A stretch of DNA of 64,000 bases, from contig JACJNW010000019.1 in NCBI GenBank assembly GCA_014695195.1, forward strand, positions 222,469 through 286,468, in the 5' to 3' direction. The translations under genes were made by a program, and so were the position numbers. The stretch's first letter is position 1. The number at the start of each line of letters is the position of its first letter. The notes under the pieces were generated by a model, which was not told where the DNA came from, did no database searches, and worked only from the letters and a program-made list of their open reading frames with translations. Below are positions 36,923 through 46,249 of the stretch, one piece after another. The DNA comes from Cyanobacteria bacterium FACHB-DQ100. GTDB taxonomy: Bacteria > Cyanobacteriota > Cyanobacteriia > Leptolyngbyales > Leptolyngbyaceae.

Positions 36923-39624
36923 GCTATTCAATGCGCGATCTGTTTCGGCAAGAAACCCAAACTCAAGTCGATCGCTTAAAACAATCCCTGACTGCTCTCC
37001 AACAACAACCCGATCTAATTCATGAAATTGAGAAGGCGTTGCAATCGATTCGGACGATCGTGGGCGTTGCTCATTTGATTGAGTTCGATGCTGCAACTCA
37101 CTTAGCAGAGGTCATTCAGTCTTGTCTCACTGCGGCTCATGCTGGTCAGCTTTCTCTCACCCCTGACAAGATTGAGTCATTGCTGCATGGCTGTACTTTA
37201 TTGCTCCAGATGGGTCAGCTCGATCCGGCAAACTCAAAACAATGGTTGTTCAATCACGCTGAGGATTTAGCGAAAACGCAAACTTTGATCGATGATGGCT
37301 ACCATGTCGATCGCTCCCCTCAATTTGAAATCACTTCATTTCAGCCGGAACAACCCAAGTCGATCGCTTCTCCTGCACCACAAGAACAAATCGAAGTTAT
37401 TAAAGAAACAGCCCCACCTGCACCTGCTCAGAACTTAATGCAGAGTGATCCAGAATTGATGGCATTGTTTCGGCAAGAAGTCGAGGCTCAAACTGCAATT
37501 CTTAATCGTGGGTTAGTTGCGATCGAAGCGACTCCAAATTCACTCCAAGAACTCGAAGCCTTGATGAGAGCTGCCCACTCGATCAAAGGAGCCGCCCGCA
37601 TTGTGGGTCTAGATGTTGCAGTCGAGTTAGCTCATCAGATGGAAGATTGTTTCGTCGCTGCTCAAAAACAAACCCTCAGCTTAAATGCTGCCCAGATCGA
37701 TGCTTTGTTTCGAGGTGTGGATTTAATTCAATCCATTAGCCAAACGCAAGATGTCCAGCAATGGTTCTCTCATCACCGCTCTGAACTAGAAACAATCCAC
37801 CGATCGCTGTCGCTAGATCAATCCGAACCTATCCTAGCCCCACTCCCCACTCCCACTCCCCACTCCCCACTCCCCACTCCCCAACACGATCCCCCTGAAC
37901 CTGAAAACACTGCCCAGCTCGATCGCGTCCTCCGGGTCAGCGCCGATAATCTCAATCGAATTGTTGGACTTGCCGGAGAATCAATGGTCGAAGCTTACTG
38001 GCTTCAACCCTTTGCCGAGTCATTGATGCAGATTCGCTCAAGACAGTTAGCCCTGTCTAAAATGCTAGAAGAACTTCAACAGTCTCACGAAATTGAAGCA
38101 TTCGACCAATTACGCCAACAAGAGCGAGAATGTCGGAATTTATTGAGCGATCGCATCGCTGAACTCGGTGAATACATTCGTCGCACAGATAACCTCAGCG
38201 ATCAGCTTTACCGGGAAGTCATTCAGTCGCAGATGCGCCCGTTTTCCGATGGAGTGCAAAGCTTTCCTCGCATGGTGCGAGACCTAGCGCGACAGCTTGG
38301 AAAACAAGTCAAACTCTCAATTCTCGGCGAAAACACAGCCGTTGATCGCGATATTCTCACCAAACTCGAAGCACCCTTGACTCATCTTTTAAGAAATGCT
38401 CTAGATCATGGCATAGAGCCTCCCGAAGATCGCATCAGTGCCGGAAAATCTCCCGAAGGCACCATTCAGCTTGAAGCCTTCCATCGGGGTGGAATGCTCG
38501 TCATTACAGTCTCCGATGATGGTCGGGGGATTGATCCAAATCAGGTACGGCAACAGGTAATTCGCCGTCGGCTTGCACCTCCAGAAGTTGCCCGTCGCAT
38601 GACCCATACAGAACTGATGGAATTTCTTTTTCTCCCTGGGTTTTCGCTGTCTAAAAAAGTCACAGAACTTTCTGGACGCGGTGTTGGACTAGATATTGCA
38701 AAAGCGATGGCGCAGGAAGTCGGCGGTACTGTCCGCGCCATCGCTTCACCGGGAACCGGAACGAGCTTTCACTTTCAGTTACCGCTGACGCTTTCTGTAG
38801 TCCGAACCTTACTGGTCGAGGTTTCTAGCGAGCAATATGCGTTTCCTCTCTCTCGCATCGATCGTGTCCTCCGGCTCGATCGTGCGGAAATCTCCCTGGT
38901 CGAAAACCAGCCGTACTTTACGTTCAACGAGCAAAACATCGGTTTAATCTCTCTGGCTCAAGTGTTTGATTTACCCCACGCGCCTGCACTGCCTGATTCT
39001 CTTTGCGTGGTGATTTTGAGCTACCAATCTGCACAGTATGGATTAATCGTCGATCGCACGTTAGGAGAGCGAGAGTTAGTCGTGCGTCCGCTCGATCCGC
39101 GTCTAGGAAAAGTTCAAGATATCAGCGCCGCAGCGTTAATGACGGATGGCTCATTAATTCTGATTGTGGATGTTTCGGACTTGGTGCGATCGATCAACAC
39201 ATTGCTCGATGCGGGGCGACTCACGGCTCCGCGCCACACTGAAACCACAGAGCCGAAAAAGCGGATTCTGGTCGTGGATGACTCGATTACGGTGCGTGAA
39301 GTCGAACGCAAGCTGCTGGAGAAACAAGGCTATCAAGTCGATGTCGCGATCGATGGAATGGAAGGTTGGAACGCAGTTCGCAATCAGACTTATGATTTAG
39401 TGATTACAGATATTGATATGCCTAGAATGAACGGAATCGAGCTAATTCAGCAAGTTAAAGCTAGCCCGCATCTACGATCGACTCCGGTGATTGTAGTGTC
39501 TTATCGCGATCGAGAATCTGATCGACTGCAAGGACTCGAAGCGGGAGCGGATTATTATTTAACTAAAAATAGCTTTCAGGATGACTCTTTGATTCAGGCA
39601 GTCGTTGACTTGATCGGGCAGTAA
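36919..39624 (+). CDS. hybrid CheA kinase with C-terminal receiver (WspE-like)
   Basis: A 901-residue hybrid chemotaxis kinase. Two Hpt domains are present. The first (about 1-110) is degenerate, with Gln42 where the phosphorylated His belongs. The second (about 175-290) is intact, with His220 in RAAHSIKGAARIVG. After a Pro-rich linker come the dimerisation part and the ATPase (HLLRNALDHGIEPPEDRI, SDDGRGIDPNQV, GRGVGLDIAKAMAQEVGG). A CheW-type regulatory domain follows, then a receiver (about 781-901) with DD at 787-788, Asp831 and Lys883. This matches WspE. Phosphate would pass to the CheB and to the cyclase response regulator that follow. Confidence 0.93.
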   Translation: MSYSMRDLFRQETQTQVDRLKQSLTALQQQPDLIHEIEKALQSIRTIVGVAHLIEFDAATHLAEVIQSCLTAAHAGQLSLTPDKIESLLHGCTLLLQMGQLDPANSKQWLFNHAEDLAKTQTLIDDGYHVDRSPQFEITSFQPEQPKSIASPAPQEQIEVIKETAPPAPAQNLMQSDPELMALFRQEVEAQTAILNRGLVAIEATPNSLQELEALMRAAHSIKGAARIVGLDVAVELAHQMEDCFVAAQKQTLSLNAAQIDALFRGVDLIQSISQTQDVQQWFSHHRSELETIHRSLSLDQSEPILAPLPTPTPHSPLPTPQHDPPEPENTAQLDRVLRVSADNLNRIVGLAGESMVEAYWLQPFAESLMQIRSRQLALSKMLEELQQSHEIEAFDQLRQQERECRNLLSDRIAELGEYIRRTDNLSDQLYREVIQSQMRPFSDGVQSFPRMVRDLARQLGKQVKLSILGENTAVDRDILTKLEAPLTHLLRNALDHGIEPPEDRISAGKSPEGTIQLEAFHRGGMLVITVSDDGRGIDPNQVRQQVIRRRLAPPEVARRMTHTELMEFLFLPGFSLSKKVTELSGRGVGLDIAKAMAQEVGGTVRAIASPGTGTSFHFQLPLTLSVVRTLLVEVSSEQYAFPLSRIDRVLRLDRAEISLVENQPYFTFNEQNIGLISLAQVFDLPHAPALPDSLCVVILSYQSAQYGLIVDRTLGERELVVRPLDPRLGKVQDISAAALMTDGSLILIVDVSDLVRSINTLLDAGRLTAPRHTETTEPKKRILVVDDSITVREVERKLLEKQGYQVDVAIDGMEGWNAVRNQTYDLVITDIDMPRMNGIELIQQVKASPHLRSTPVIVVSYRDRESDRLQGLEAGADYYLTKNSFQDDSLIQAVVDLIGQ
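37838..37883 (+). repeat. cccactc 7-bp repeats inside the CheA linker
   Basis: A run of cccactc-type heptamers (one unit shorter) encodes the linker APLPTPTPHSPLPTP at about residues 307-321, between the second Hpt and the kinase core. The same heptamer family is seen in non-coding DNA at 61465-61490 and, shorter, near 50291-50310. Confidence 0.8.
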
Positions 39625-39627
39625 GCT

Positions 39628-40608
39628 ATGAGAATTGCGATCGTCAATGATATGAGCTTAGCCGTGGAAGCGCTGCGACGAGTGTTAATGCAGGCTCCTC
39701 AACATCAGGTTGCTTGGATTGCCTACACCGGTGCAGAAGCGGTACAAAAATGCGCTCAGGATCAACCCGATTTGATTTTAATGGATCTGTTTATGCCAGA
39801 AATGGACGGCATCGAAGCGACGCGGCAAATCATGCAGCGATCGCCCTGTGCCATTCTGGTAGTGACAGCAGATGTGGAGCATAGTTCTGCAAAAGTGTTT
39901 GAAGCAATGGGACATGGCGCACTCGATGCTGTCAATACACCCATTCTCAGCAGTTCAGGAACGCCCGAAGATGCACGGTTACTGCTGTCAAAGATCAAAA
40001 CCATTGGCAAACTGATTGGGAAGACTGAGTTCACTCCCATCCAGTCACGATCGCCCTTAGTCGTCATTGGGGCTTCAACAGGCGGGCCAAAAGCCATTGT
40101 CACAATTCTTGCTCAATTGCCACCCGATTTTAGCGCTGCGATCGTGATTGTGCAGCACGTTGATGTGCAGTTTGCGATGGGAATGATTGATTGGTTAGAT
40201 CAACAAACCGCGCTCCCTGTCAGCAAAGCCATGAGCGGCGATCGACCCACAAAAGGTAAAGTCTTATTTGCTTGTAGCAATGATCATCTCTGTTTGCAAT
40301 CGAACGGAACCTTAGCTTATACGCCCTATCCAACCGATTATCCTTACCGTCCGTCCGTCGATGTCTTCTTCAAAAGCGTGGCACAATATGGAAAAGATCA
40401 AGGTGCTGCTATTTTACTCACAGGTATGGGGCGGGATGGAGCAGAAGGATTGAGAACATTGCGTCAGCGAGGCTGGTACACGATCGCTCAAGCTGGGGAA
40501 AGCTGTGTGGTCTATGGAATGCCCAAAGCCGCGATCGAGCTAAATGCGGCTGTGGATGTGCTCAACCCTGACGCGATCGCTACTGCCTTACTGCACCGTT
40601 TCCATTGA
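39628..40608 (+). CDS. cheB: CheB-type methylesterase/glutaminase (WspF-like)
   Basis: A 326-residue response regulator methylesterase that removes methyl groups from the receptor, opposing the CheR encoded upstream. The receiver domain (1-120) has phosphoacceptor Asp53 in [12 protein letters not shown]. The catalytic domain has the triad Ser150 in [11 protein letters not shown], His177 in IVQHVDV and Asp270 in [13 protein letters not shown], and [12 protein letters not shown] completes the site. It starts 3 bp after the CheA stop. In Pseudomonas, loss of WspF locks the pathway on, so it would be the negative arm here as well. Confidence 0.95.
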   Translation: MRIAIVNDMSLAVEALRRVLMQAPQHQVAWIAYTGAEAVQKCAQDQPDLILMDLFMPEMDGIEATRQIMQRSPCAILVVTADVEHSSAKVFEAMGHGALDAVNTPILSSSGTPEDARLLLSKIKTIGKLIGKTEFTPIQSRSPLVVIGASTGGPKAIVTILAQLPPDFSAAIVIVQHVDVQFAMGMIDWLDQQTALPVSKAMSGDRPTKGKVLFACSNDHLCLQSNGTLAYTPYPTDYPYRPSVDVFFKSVAQYGKDQGAAILLTGMGRDGAEGLRTLRQRGWYTIAQAGESCVVYGMPKAAIELNAAVDVLNPDAIATALLHRFH

Positions 40609-40610
40609 TC

Positions 40611-42107
40611 ATGAGTATGAGCGATCCCATCACAGTTCTACTCATTGACGATCAAGCGATCATTAGCGAAGCCATCCAAAAGATGCTGGCTCCTGAAGCA
40701 GATATTGCCTTCCACTACTGCAACAATCCACTTTATGCGCTGAAAGCCGCAGCACAATGCAATCCTACTGTGATTTTGCAGGATCTAGTGATGCCTCAAA
40801 TGGATGGATTATTGGTGGTGCGATTTTTGCGATCGCAAGATGCCCCGACTGCGGATGTGCCCCTGATTGTTCTATCTAGCAAAGAAGAACCCCTGATCAA
40901 GGCTCAAGCTTTTGAACTGGGTGCAAACGATTATTTAGTGAAGTTGCCCGATCGGGTTGAACTGATTGCCCGGATTCGCTATCACTCCAGAGCCTACAAT
41001 AACCTCCGCAAGCGCCAAGAAGCCGAAGCCCAACTGCGCGATGAGAACCTGCGTCAAGCACAGTACATTGAGCAAGTGAATAAGCTCACCAAAGCAGCCG
41101 TCTCGGTTGAAGAACATACCTTTAAGCCCGAAGATTTAAGCGAAGTCAGCGATCGCAACGATGAACTTGGACAGCTATCGCGTGTGTTTGTTCAGATGGT
41201 CGGCACGGTTAACACTCGCCAGGAAGAACTCAAGCGGCTGAATGAATCTTTTGCCCGTTTCTTTCCGTCTGAGTATCTGCGCTTTCTCCGCAAAGAGTCT
41301 GTCACCGAAGTGCAGTTGGGCGATTATGTCAGTAAAACAATGGCGGTAATGTTTAGTGACATTCGATCGTTCACGACGATTTCAGAATCGATGTCGCCGC
41401 AGGATAACTTTAACTTCGTCAATGCTTATCTCAAGCGTGTCAGTCCAGAAATTCGCAATCACTATGGCATTATTGTCAAATTTCTCGGTGATGGCATGAT
41501 GGCAGTGTTTCCAGAAGGAGCAGACGATGCGGTGGCGGCTGGAGTCGCGAAACAGCTTCGGGTACAAGAATACAATGTTGAGCGAATGGCACGGGGAGAT
41601 TTGCCGGTTCAAGTTGGCATCGGAATTCATGTTGGACACATGATGTTGGGCATGGTTGGGGAAACGAATCGGATTCAAGGCGATGCGTTTTCGGATACCG
41701 TCAACCTCACCTCTCGGCTGGAAGGACTGACCAAATACTATGGGGTTTCGATGTTAATCTCTGGACAAACCTTAGAGTATCTGAGTAATCCGGGGCAATA
41801 TCAAATTCGCTTTCTCGATCGAGCGATCGTCAAAGGACGCAACGAACCAATCACGGTGTATGAAATTTTAGATGCGGAGACAGAAGAAAATCGGTTGCTG
41901 AAGCGGCAGACTCAGTCCATATTTGATCAGGGGATTGAGTGTTATCGAGAAGCGAAGTTCGATCAAGCAAAACGCCATTTTGAAGAGGTTCTAAAGACAA
42001 ATCCTAACGATTACACGGCACAACTTTATGTTGATCGGGTAACGGAATTGCTCGATCGAGGAGTTCCCAAAGACTGGACAGACGCTTGGACATTTGATGA
42101 AAAGTAA
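40611..42107 (+). CDS. response regulator with class III adenylyl cyclase and TPR tail
   Basis: A 498-residue output protein. The receiver (1-125) has Asp58 in VILQDLVMPQMDG and Lys111. A helical linker with a HAMP-like segment (about 165-205) leads to a class III cyclase (about 215-425). Metal aspartates are Asp250 in VMFSDIRSFT and Asp294 in FLGDGMMAVF; Lys290 and Asp358 are the purine-selecting pair typical of adenylyl cyclases; Asn365 and Arg369 in DTVNLTSRLE are the transition-state residues. A TPR-like helix pair follows (YREAKFDQAKRHFEEVLKTN). It occupies the position of wspR, whose output is c-di-GMP; here the predicted product is cAMP. Activity should depend on phosphorylation by the CheA hybrid. 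Confidence 0.9.
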   Translation: MSMSDPITVLLIDDQAIISEAIQKMLAPEADIAFHYCNNPLYALKAAAQCNPTVILQDLVMPQMDGLLVVRFLRSQDAPTADVPLIVLSSKEEPLIKAQAFELGANDYLVKLPDRVELIARIRYHSRAYNNLRKRQEAEAQLRDENLRQAQYIEQVNKLTKAAVSVEEHTFKPEDLSEVSDRNDELGQLSRVFVQMVGTVNTRQEELKRLNESFARFFPSEYLRFLRKESVTEVQLGDYVSKTMAVMFSDIRSFTTISESMSPQDNFNFVNAYLKRVSPEIRNHYGIIVKFLGDGMMAVFPEGADDAVAAGVAKQLRVQEYNVERMARGDLPVQVGIGIHVGHMMLGMVGETNRIQGDAFSDTVNLTSRLEGLTKYYGVSMLISGQTLEYLSNPGQYQIRFLDRAIVKGRNEPITVYEILDAETEENRLLKRQTQSIFDQGIECYREAKFDQAKRHFEEVLKTNPNDYTAQLYVDRVTELLDRGVPKDWTDAWTFDEK

Positions 42108-42123
42108 ATTTGATGAAAAGTAA
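42092..42123 (+). repeat. 16-bp tandem duplication across the cyclase stop codon
   Basis: The unit atttgatgaaaagtaa occurs at 42092-42107, where it encodes the last residues FDEK plus the stop, and again directly after at 42108-42123. The second copy is not translated. Confidence 0.9.
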
Positions 42124-42203
42124 TCTGTGCAATATCCTACTCTGTGCATATGCAGAGTTCCTTTTCAACAAATTTCACTGATTTTTTGTACCAATGGTGA
42201 ATT

Positions 42204-42233
42204 TTGACATAGGATACAGTCAATCTGTATATG
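42204..42233 (+). promoter_or_regulatory. sigma-70-like promoter
   Basis: A ttgaca box at 42204-42209 and a tatatg/tgtata box near 42226-42233 are 16-18 bp apart, directly ahead of the small gene at 42248. The leader would be only about ten bases. Confidence 0.55.
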
Positions 42234-42247
42234 GACAAGTTTGAATA

Positions 42248-42496
42248 ATGAACGTTTTAGCGAAAGTTGAGACTGGAAACGACGTGAATGAAAATGACTT
42301 TACAACTTATCTTGATCCGACTCTAATTCAGTCGGCGCGGCTGATTTATGAAACCTATTTTGCCGTCCATCCTGAGATCGATCGTCCGTTGGGCGTGGCG
42401 ATTAATCGAATTACGCATCGCGGCAAAATCATTTTTTCGGGCAAGCCAGTTTTACTACCTCAAGAATGTTTTGTGCCGTTTGAATTAATCGAGTAA
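42248..42496 (+). CDS. hypothetical protein
   Basis: An 82-residue soluble protein that I do not recognise. It reads LDPTLIQSARLIYETYFAVH, then PLGVAINRITHRGKIIFSGK, ending PQECFVPFELIE. The sequence is well mixed with no membrane segment, codon use resembles its neighbours, and a good promoter lies just upstream, so it is probably real. It stands alone between the cyclase operon and the prepilin peptidase gene. Confidence 0.6.
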   Translation: MNVLAKVETGNDVNENDFTTYLDPTLIQSARLIYETYFAVHPEIDRPLGVAINRITHRGKIIFSGKPVLLPQECFVPFELIE

Positions 42497-42539
42497 AAAT
42501 CACAAGAGAAGGGCACGAATTTCAGCTCGATCGAGTTAA

Positions 42540-43379
42540 ATGAAGTCTGCCCTGATGCTTGCTGAATGTATGGATCTTCTTGCTGTCCCGGCTCTGGTTT
42601 TGGTGTTTTTTGTGGGTGCCTCGATCGGGAGCTTTCTGAATGTCGTAATCTACCGCTTGCCTGCGGGACTCTCGCTGATTTATCCGCCGTCGCGCTGTCC
42701 CCACTGCCTCACTCGCCTGCGAAAACGCGAGAATATTCCTGTGTTCGGTTGGCTACGCCTGAAAGGAAAATGCGCTCATTGTAAAAGCTCGATCGCACCC
42801 CGCTACCCGCTCATCGAAGCGATCACGGGCATTTTATTTGTCATCGTGTTCTGGATTTTCGGCATCTCGATCCAAACGCTTGGATACTGGACATTTCTCA
42901 GTTGGCTGCTTGCACTGGCGATGATTGATCTCGATACGATGACGTTACCAAATCCATTGACGCAATCGGGATTAGTGTTGGGGTTGGTGTTCAGCACGAT
43001 CGTTGGCTTTTTAAGCGGCGGCATCGTCGGCGCAATTGGGGGATTCATTACGGCTGTAATCGGCGCGATCGTCGGAATTTGGCTATTGGATCTCATTGCG
43101 ATCGTCGCTTCGATGATTCTGGGACAAACAGCCATGGGAGCCGGGGACTCGAAGCTAATGGGGATGATCGGCGCGTGGCTGGGCTGGCAGTTGATGCTGA
43201 TCGGGGGATTTTTGGCGTGTTTGACGGGGGCGATCGTGGGAATTGCCGCGCTAAAATTGGGGCGATTATCGCGTCGTCAAGCGATGCCGTTTGGCCCGTT
43301 TCTAGCGCTGGGCGCGGGTTTGAGCTTGTTTTATGGTCAAGCGATGCTATCGAGCTACCTGCAATTATTTGCCCTCTGA
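42540..43379 (+). CDS. pilD: type IV prepilin peptidase / N-methyltransferase
   Basis: A 279-residue integral membrane aspartic peptidase that cleaves and methylates type IV prepilins. The N-terminal part has GASIGSFLNVVIYRLPAGLS and a four-Cys metal-binding loop (CPHC and CAHC). The catalytic aspartates are in AMIDLDTMTLPN and MGAGDSKLMGMIGAWLG. Seven to eight hydrophobic helices are visible. The start could be the ATG at 42540 or the one at 42570; both precede the first helix. It supports type IV pili, which in cyanobacteria drive surface motility and connect loosely with the neighbouring Wsp-like operon. Confidence 0.93.
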   Translation: MKSALMLAECMDLLAVPALVLVFFVGASIGSFLNVVIYRLPAGLSLIYPPSRCPHCLTRLRKRENIPVFGWLRLKGKCAHCKSSIAPRYPLIEAITGILFVIVFWIFGISIQTLGYWTFLSWLLALAMIDLDTMTLPNPLTQSGLVLGLVFSTIVGFLSGGIVGAIGGFITAVIGAIVGIWLLDLIAIVASMILGQTAMGAGDSKLMGMIGAWLGWQLMLIGGFLACLTGAIVGIAALKLGRLSRRQAMPFGPFLALGAGLSLFYGQAMLSSYLQLFAL

Positions 43380-43449
43380 TTTCTCCGGACAGCAGGATCA
43401 ACAAGAGCGGTAAAATGAGGCTTGATTAGCGTGAATTTAAAGGCAACGG

Positions 43450-45882
43450 ATGCGTATCTCTCTCAATTGGCTGCGGGAACTGATAGATATTTCAATGACC
43501 CCGGAGGCGTTGGCGGAAAAGCTGACGATGGCGGGGTTTGAGGTCGAAGACATAGAAGATCGACGCACTTGGGCAGATGGAGTCGTCGTTGGGAAAGTGC
43601 TGACGCGAGAACAGCATCCGAATGCCGATCGCTTGAGTGTTTGCACAGTCGATATTGGCGGTGAAAGTCCCTCTCAAATCGTTTGCGGTGCGGCAAATGT
43701 CCGAGCCGATATTTTTGTGGCAGTGGCAACGCTTGGAACTTACTTACCGAATGTTGATCTAAAAATTAAGCCTGCCAAGCTCAGAGGCGTGGAATCCAAA
43801 GGGATGATTTGTTCTTTGTCGGAACTGGGTCTGACTAAAGAATCAGAAGGTATTCACATCTTTGATGAGACTGTGACGGGCGCGTTGCAGCCGGGAATGG
43901 ATGTGCGTCCGCTGCTTGGATTAGATGATGCCATTTTAGACTTGACTTCGACCGCAAATCGGGCTGATGCGCTTAGTCTAGTGGGCATTGCGCGAGAAGT
44001 CGCAGCGTTAACAGGCGGAACGCTGCGACTCCCGCAACCTGCCGCACCGCAAGTCGAGCAAAATCGCTCTTTGTCAATCAACATCAGCGATGCTCAAGCT
44101 TGCCCGACCTACATCGGAACGATGATCGAGAACGTCAAGATTGCACCGTCGCCGTTGTGGTTGCAGCGTCGATTGTTAGCATCAGGAGTACGATCGATCA
44201 ACAACATTGTCGATGTGACCAATTACATCATGCTCGAATGGGGTCAACCGCTTCATGCGTTTGATCTCGATCGTTTGATTCAAGTCGCTGGAAGTGATCA
44301 AATCGAAATGGGTGTGCGATTTGCACGATCGGGCGAATCGGTGAAAACGCTCGATGGTCAAGACCGCAAACTGCAAGAGCAAGCCTTGTTAATCACGGTG
44401 AACGACAAGCCGACGATGTTAGCAGGGGTGTTTGGCGGAGAAGAAACAGAAGTCAGCGATACGACTCAGAATGTACTGCTCGAGGCGGCGATTTTTGATT
44501 CTGCGGCAATTCGTAAATCGGCACGATCGCAAGGCTTGAGAACTGAAGCATCGGCGCGGTATGAGCGCGGGGTCAACTGGGCAGGACTGGAAACCGCTTG
44601 CCGTCGAGCGATCGAACTCATTCTCGAAACGGCAGGCGGAACGGTCACAGCGCAAAGCACGATCGACCATCGACAAGGTACTTTAACGAGAACGATCGAG
44701 CTTCGCTTAGAGCGCGTTCGCGAAGTGTTAGGTATGGTCGAACTCGATGAGGATTTAGGCGAACTCCAAGCGAGTGATATCGAACGCACCTTAACGGCTT
44801 TGGGCTGTGAGTTGCAGTCGAACGGTTCAGAAACCTGGATTGTGACTGTTCCGCCTTATCGCTATCGGGACTTAGAGCGCGAGATCGATTTGATCGAAGA
44901 AATTGCGCGGCTTTATGGATACAACAAGTTCACAGATACTTTGCCGGATAAGACTGAGCTAGGGTATTTGTCGATCGATCAGGTGATTAAGCGCAAAGTT
45001 CGCGAAGCATTCCGAGCCGCAGGTTTAACCGAAGTGATGCACTATTCCTTGGGTAAACCTGGAGAAGAACGTCAGGTTGTTCTGGCAAATCCGCTGTTTA
45101 CGGAATACTCTGCCCTGAGAACTGATTTGATCAATGGCTTGATCGAGGCATTCCAATACAACTTAGAGCAAGGCAATGGAGCCTTGAACGGGTTTGAGGT
45201 GGGTCACATCTTTGCTCAAGAAGAAGAACTGATCGAATCTGAAGCGATCGCGGGCATTCTCGGCGGCGATCCGGCTCAGGGTAAGTGGGTACGTGGGGGT
45301 AAAGACCAGCCGATGACCTGGTTTGAAGCAAAAGGCGTTTTAGATAGCGTCTTCGATCGTGTTGGTTTAACCGTGGAATACCAGCCCGATCGTCGTGATG
45401 CTCGACTGCATCCGGGACGTACTGCTTCATTGTGGGTGAAAGGTGAACGCTTAGGAACCTTTGGGCAACTCCATCCCCAACTGCGTCAAGAGCGCGGATT
45501 ACCGGATGAAGTGTATGTGTTCCAGCTTAATCTCGATGTCGTGATTCAACAGCTTGAGACGGACGAAGCAATGGTTTCGATCTTCAAGCCGTTCTCAACT
45601 TATCCCGCTTCCGATCGCGATATTGCGTTCTTCGCAGCGCGTGACGTTGCGGTGAGCGATTTAGAGCGCACGATCGTCAAAGCAGGCGGTAAGCTGCTCG
45701 AATCCGTGGAACTGTTTGATGAGTACATAGGTGATCGGGTTCCGGCGGGTCAAAGAAGCCTTGCCTTCCGGCTGGTGTATCGAGCGGACGATCGCACCTT
45801 GAAAGATGAAGATGTCGATCCGGTTCATCAGAAAGTGCGTGAAGCATTAACCGAGAAATTCCGCGTAGAACTGAGAAGCTAA
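43450..45882 (+). CDS. pheT: phenylalanyl-tRNA synthetase beta subunit
   Basis: An 810-residue PheT. The order is complete: N-terminal tRNA-binding OB fold ([20 protein letters not shown], residues about 39-150), B3/B4 editing domain ([20 protein letters not shown] onward), B5 domain, the catalytic-like core ([20 protein letters not shown]), and the ferredoxin-fold anticodon-binding domain ([20 protein letters not shown] to the end). With PheS it charges tRNA-Phe. pheS is not in the window, as expected for cyanobacteria where the two genes are separate. It is followed 11 bp later by a YciI-like gene. Confidence 0.96.
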   Translation: MRISLNWLRELIDISMTPEALAEKLTMAGFEVEDIEDRRTWADGVVVGKVLTREQHPNADRLSVCTVDIGGESPSQIVCGAANVRADIFVAVATLGTYLPNVDLKIKPAKLRGVESKGMICSLSELGLTKESEGIHIFDETVTGALQPGMDVRPLLGLDDAILDLTSTANRADALSLVGIAREVAALTGGTLRLPQPAAPQVEQNRSLSINISDAQACPTYIGTMIENVKIAPSPLWLQRRLLASGVRSINNIVDVTNYIMLEWGQPLHAFDLDRLIQVAGSDQIEMGVRFARSGESVKTLDGQDRKLQEQALLITVNDKPTMLAGVFGGEETEVSDTTQNVLLEAAIFDSAAIRKSARSQGLRTEASARYERGVNWAGLETACRRAIELILETAGGTVTAQSTIDHRQGTLTRTIELRLERVREVLGMVELDEDLGELQASDIERTLTALGCELQSNGSETWIVTVPPYRYRDLEREIDLIEEIARLYGYNKFTDTLPDKTELGYLSIDQVIKRKVREAFRAAGLTEVMHYSLGKPGEERQVVLANPLFTEYSALRTDLINGLIEAFQYNLEQGNGALNGFEVGHIFAQEEELIESEAIAGILGGDPAQGKWVRGGKDQPMTWFEAKGVLDSVFDRVGLTVEYQPDRRDARLHPGRTASLWVKGERLGTFGQLHPQLRQERGLPDEVYVFQLNLDVVIQQLETDEAMVSIFKPFSTYPASDRDIAFFAARDVAVSDLERTIVKAGGKLLESVELFDEYIGDRVPAGQRSLAFRLVYRADDRTLKDEDVDPVHQKVREALTEKFRVELRS

Positions 45883-45893
45883 GGAGTGAGATT

Positions 45894-46163
45894 GTGCCTA
45901 AATATGTGGTTTGGGGGAGCTATTGCGAAGATGTGCTAGAAAAAAGAGCACCATATCGCCAAGCTCATTTAGATGGACTCGCCAAACAAAAAGAAGATGG
46001 AATTTTGATTACGATCGGCCCGACCAAAGATGTAACTAAAGTGTTTGGGATTTACGAGGCTGAGAATGAAGCGATCGTGCGTGATTTGATTGAGTCTGAT
46101 CCGTATTGGCAAAACCAAATCTGGACGGAATACGACATCAAAGAATGGATTCAGGCGATTTAA
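45894..46163 (+). CDS. YciI-like protein
   Basis: An 89-residue single-domain ferredoxin-fold protein of the YciI/DGPF group. It begins with GTG, preceded by AAGGAGTG at ideal spacing. Segments seen are YVVWGSYCEDVLEKRAPYRQ with the characteristic R-x-x-H pair (RQAHLDGLAKQ), and AIVRDLIESDPYWQNQIW. The family's biochemical role is poorly known. It is 11 bp downstream of pheT and probably read with it. Confidence 0.85.
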   Translation: MPKYVVWGSYCEDVLEKRAPYRQAHLDGLAKQKEDGILITIGPTKDVTKVFGIYEAENEAIVRDLIESDPYWQNQIWTEYDIKEWIQAI

Positions 46164-46178
46164 GCGACGATCGCTTAA
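46160..46178 (+). terminator. small hairpin at the YciI stop
   Basis: An 8-bp perfect stem, ttaagcga at 46160-46167 with tcgcttaa at 46171-46178 and loop cga, overlaps the stop codon. Confidence 0.4.
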
Positions 46179-46195
46179 AAGTTACCGTTCGACTT

Positions 46196-46232
46196 TTTCG
46201 CTGCGTTGCAAACTACTTGCAACGCAGCGAAA
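46196..46232. terminator. 16-bp perfect hairpin between convergent genes
   Basis: Arms 46196-46211 and 46217-46232 are exact reverse complements around a 5-base loop, between the YciI gene and the RNase T2 gene that ends at 46250. There is no long T run; a bidirectional stop is inferred from position. Confidence 0.6.
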
Positions 46233-46249
46233 CTGTATATCTGTAATTC

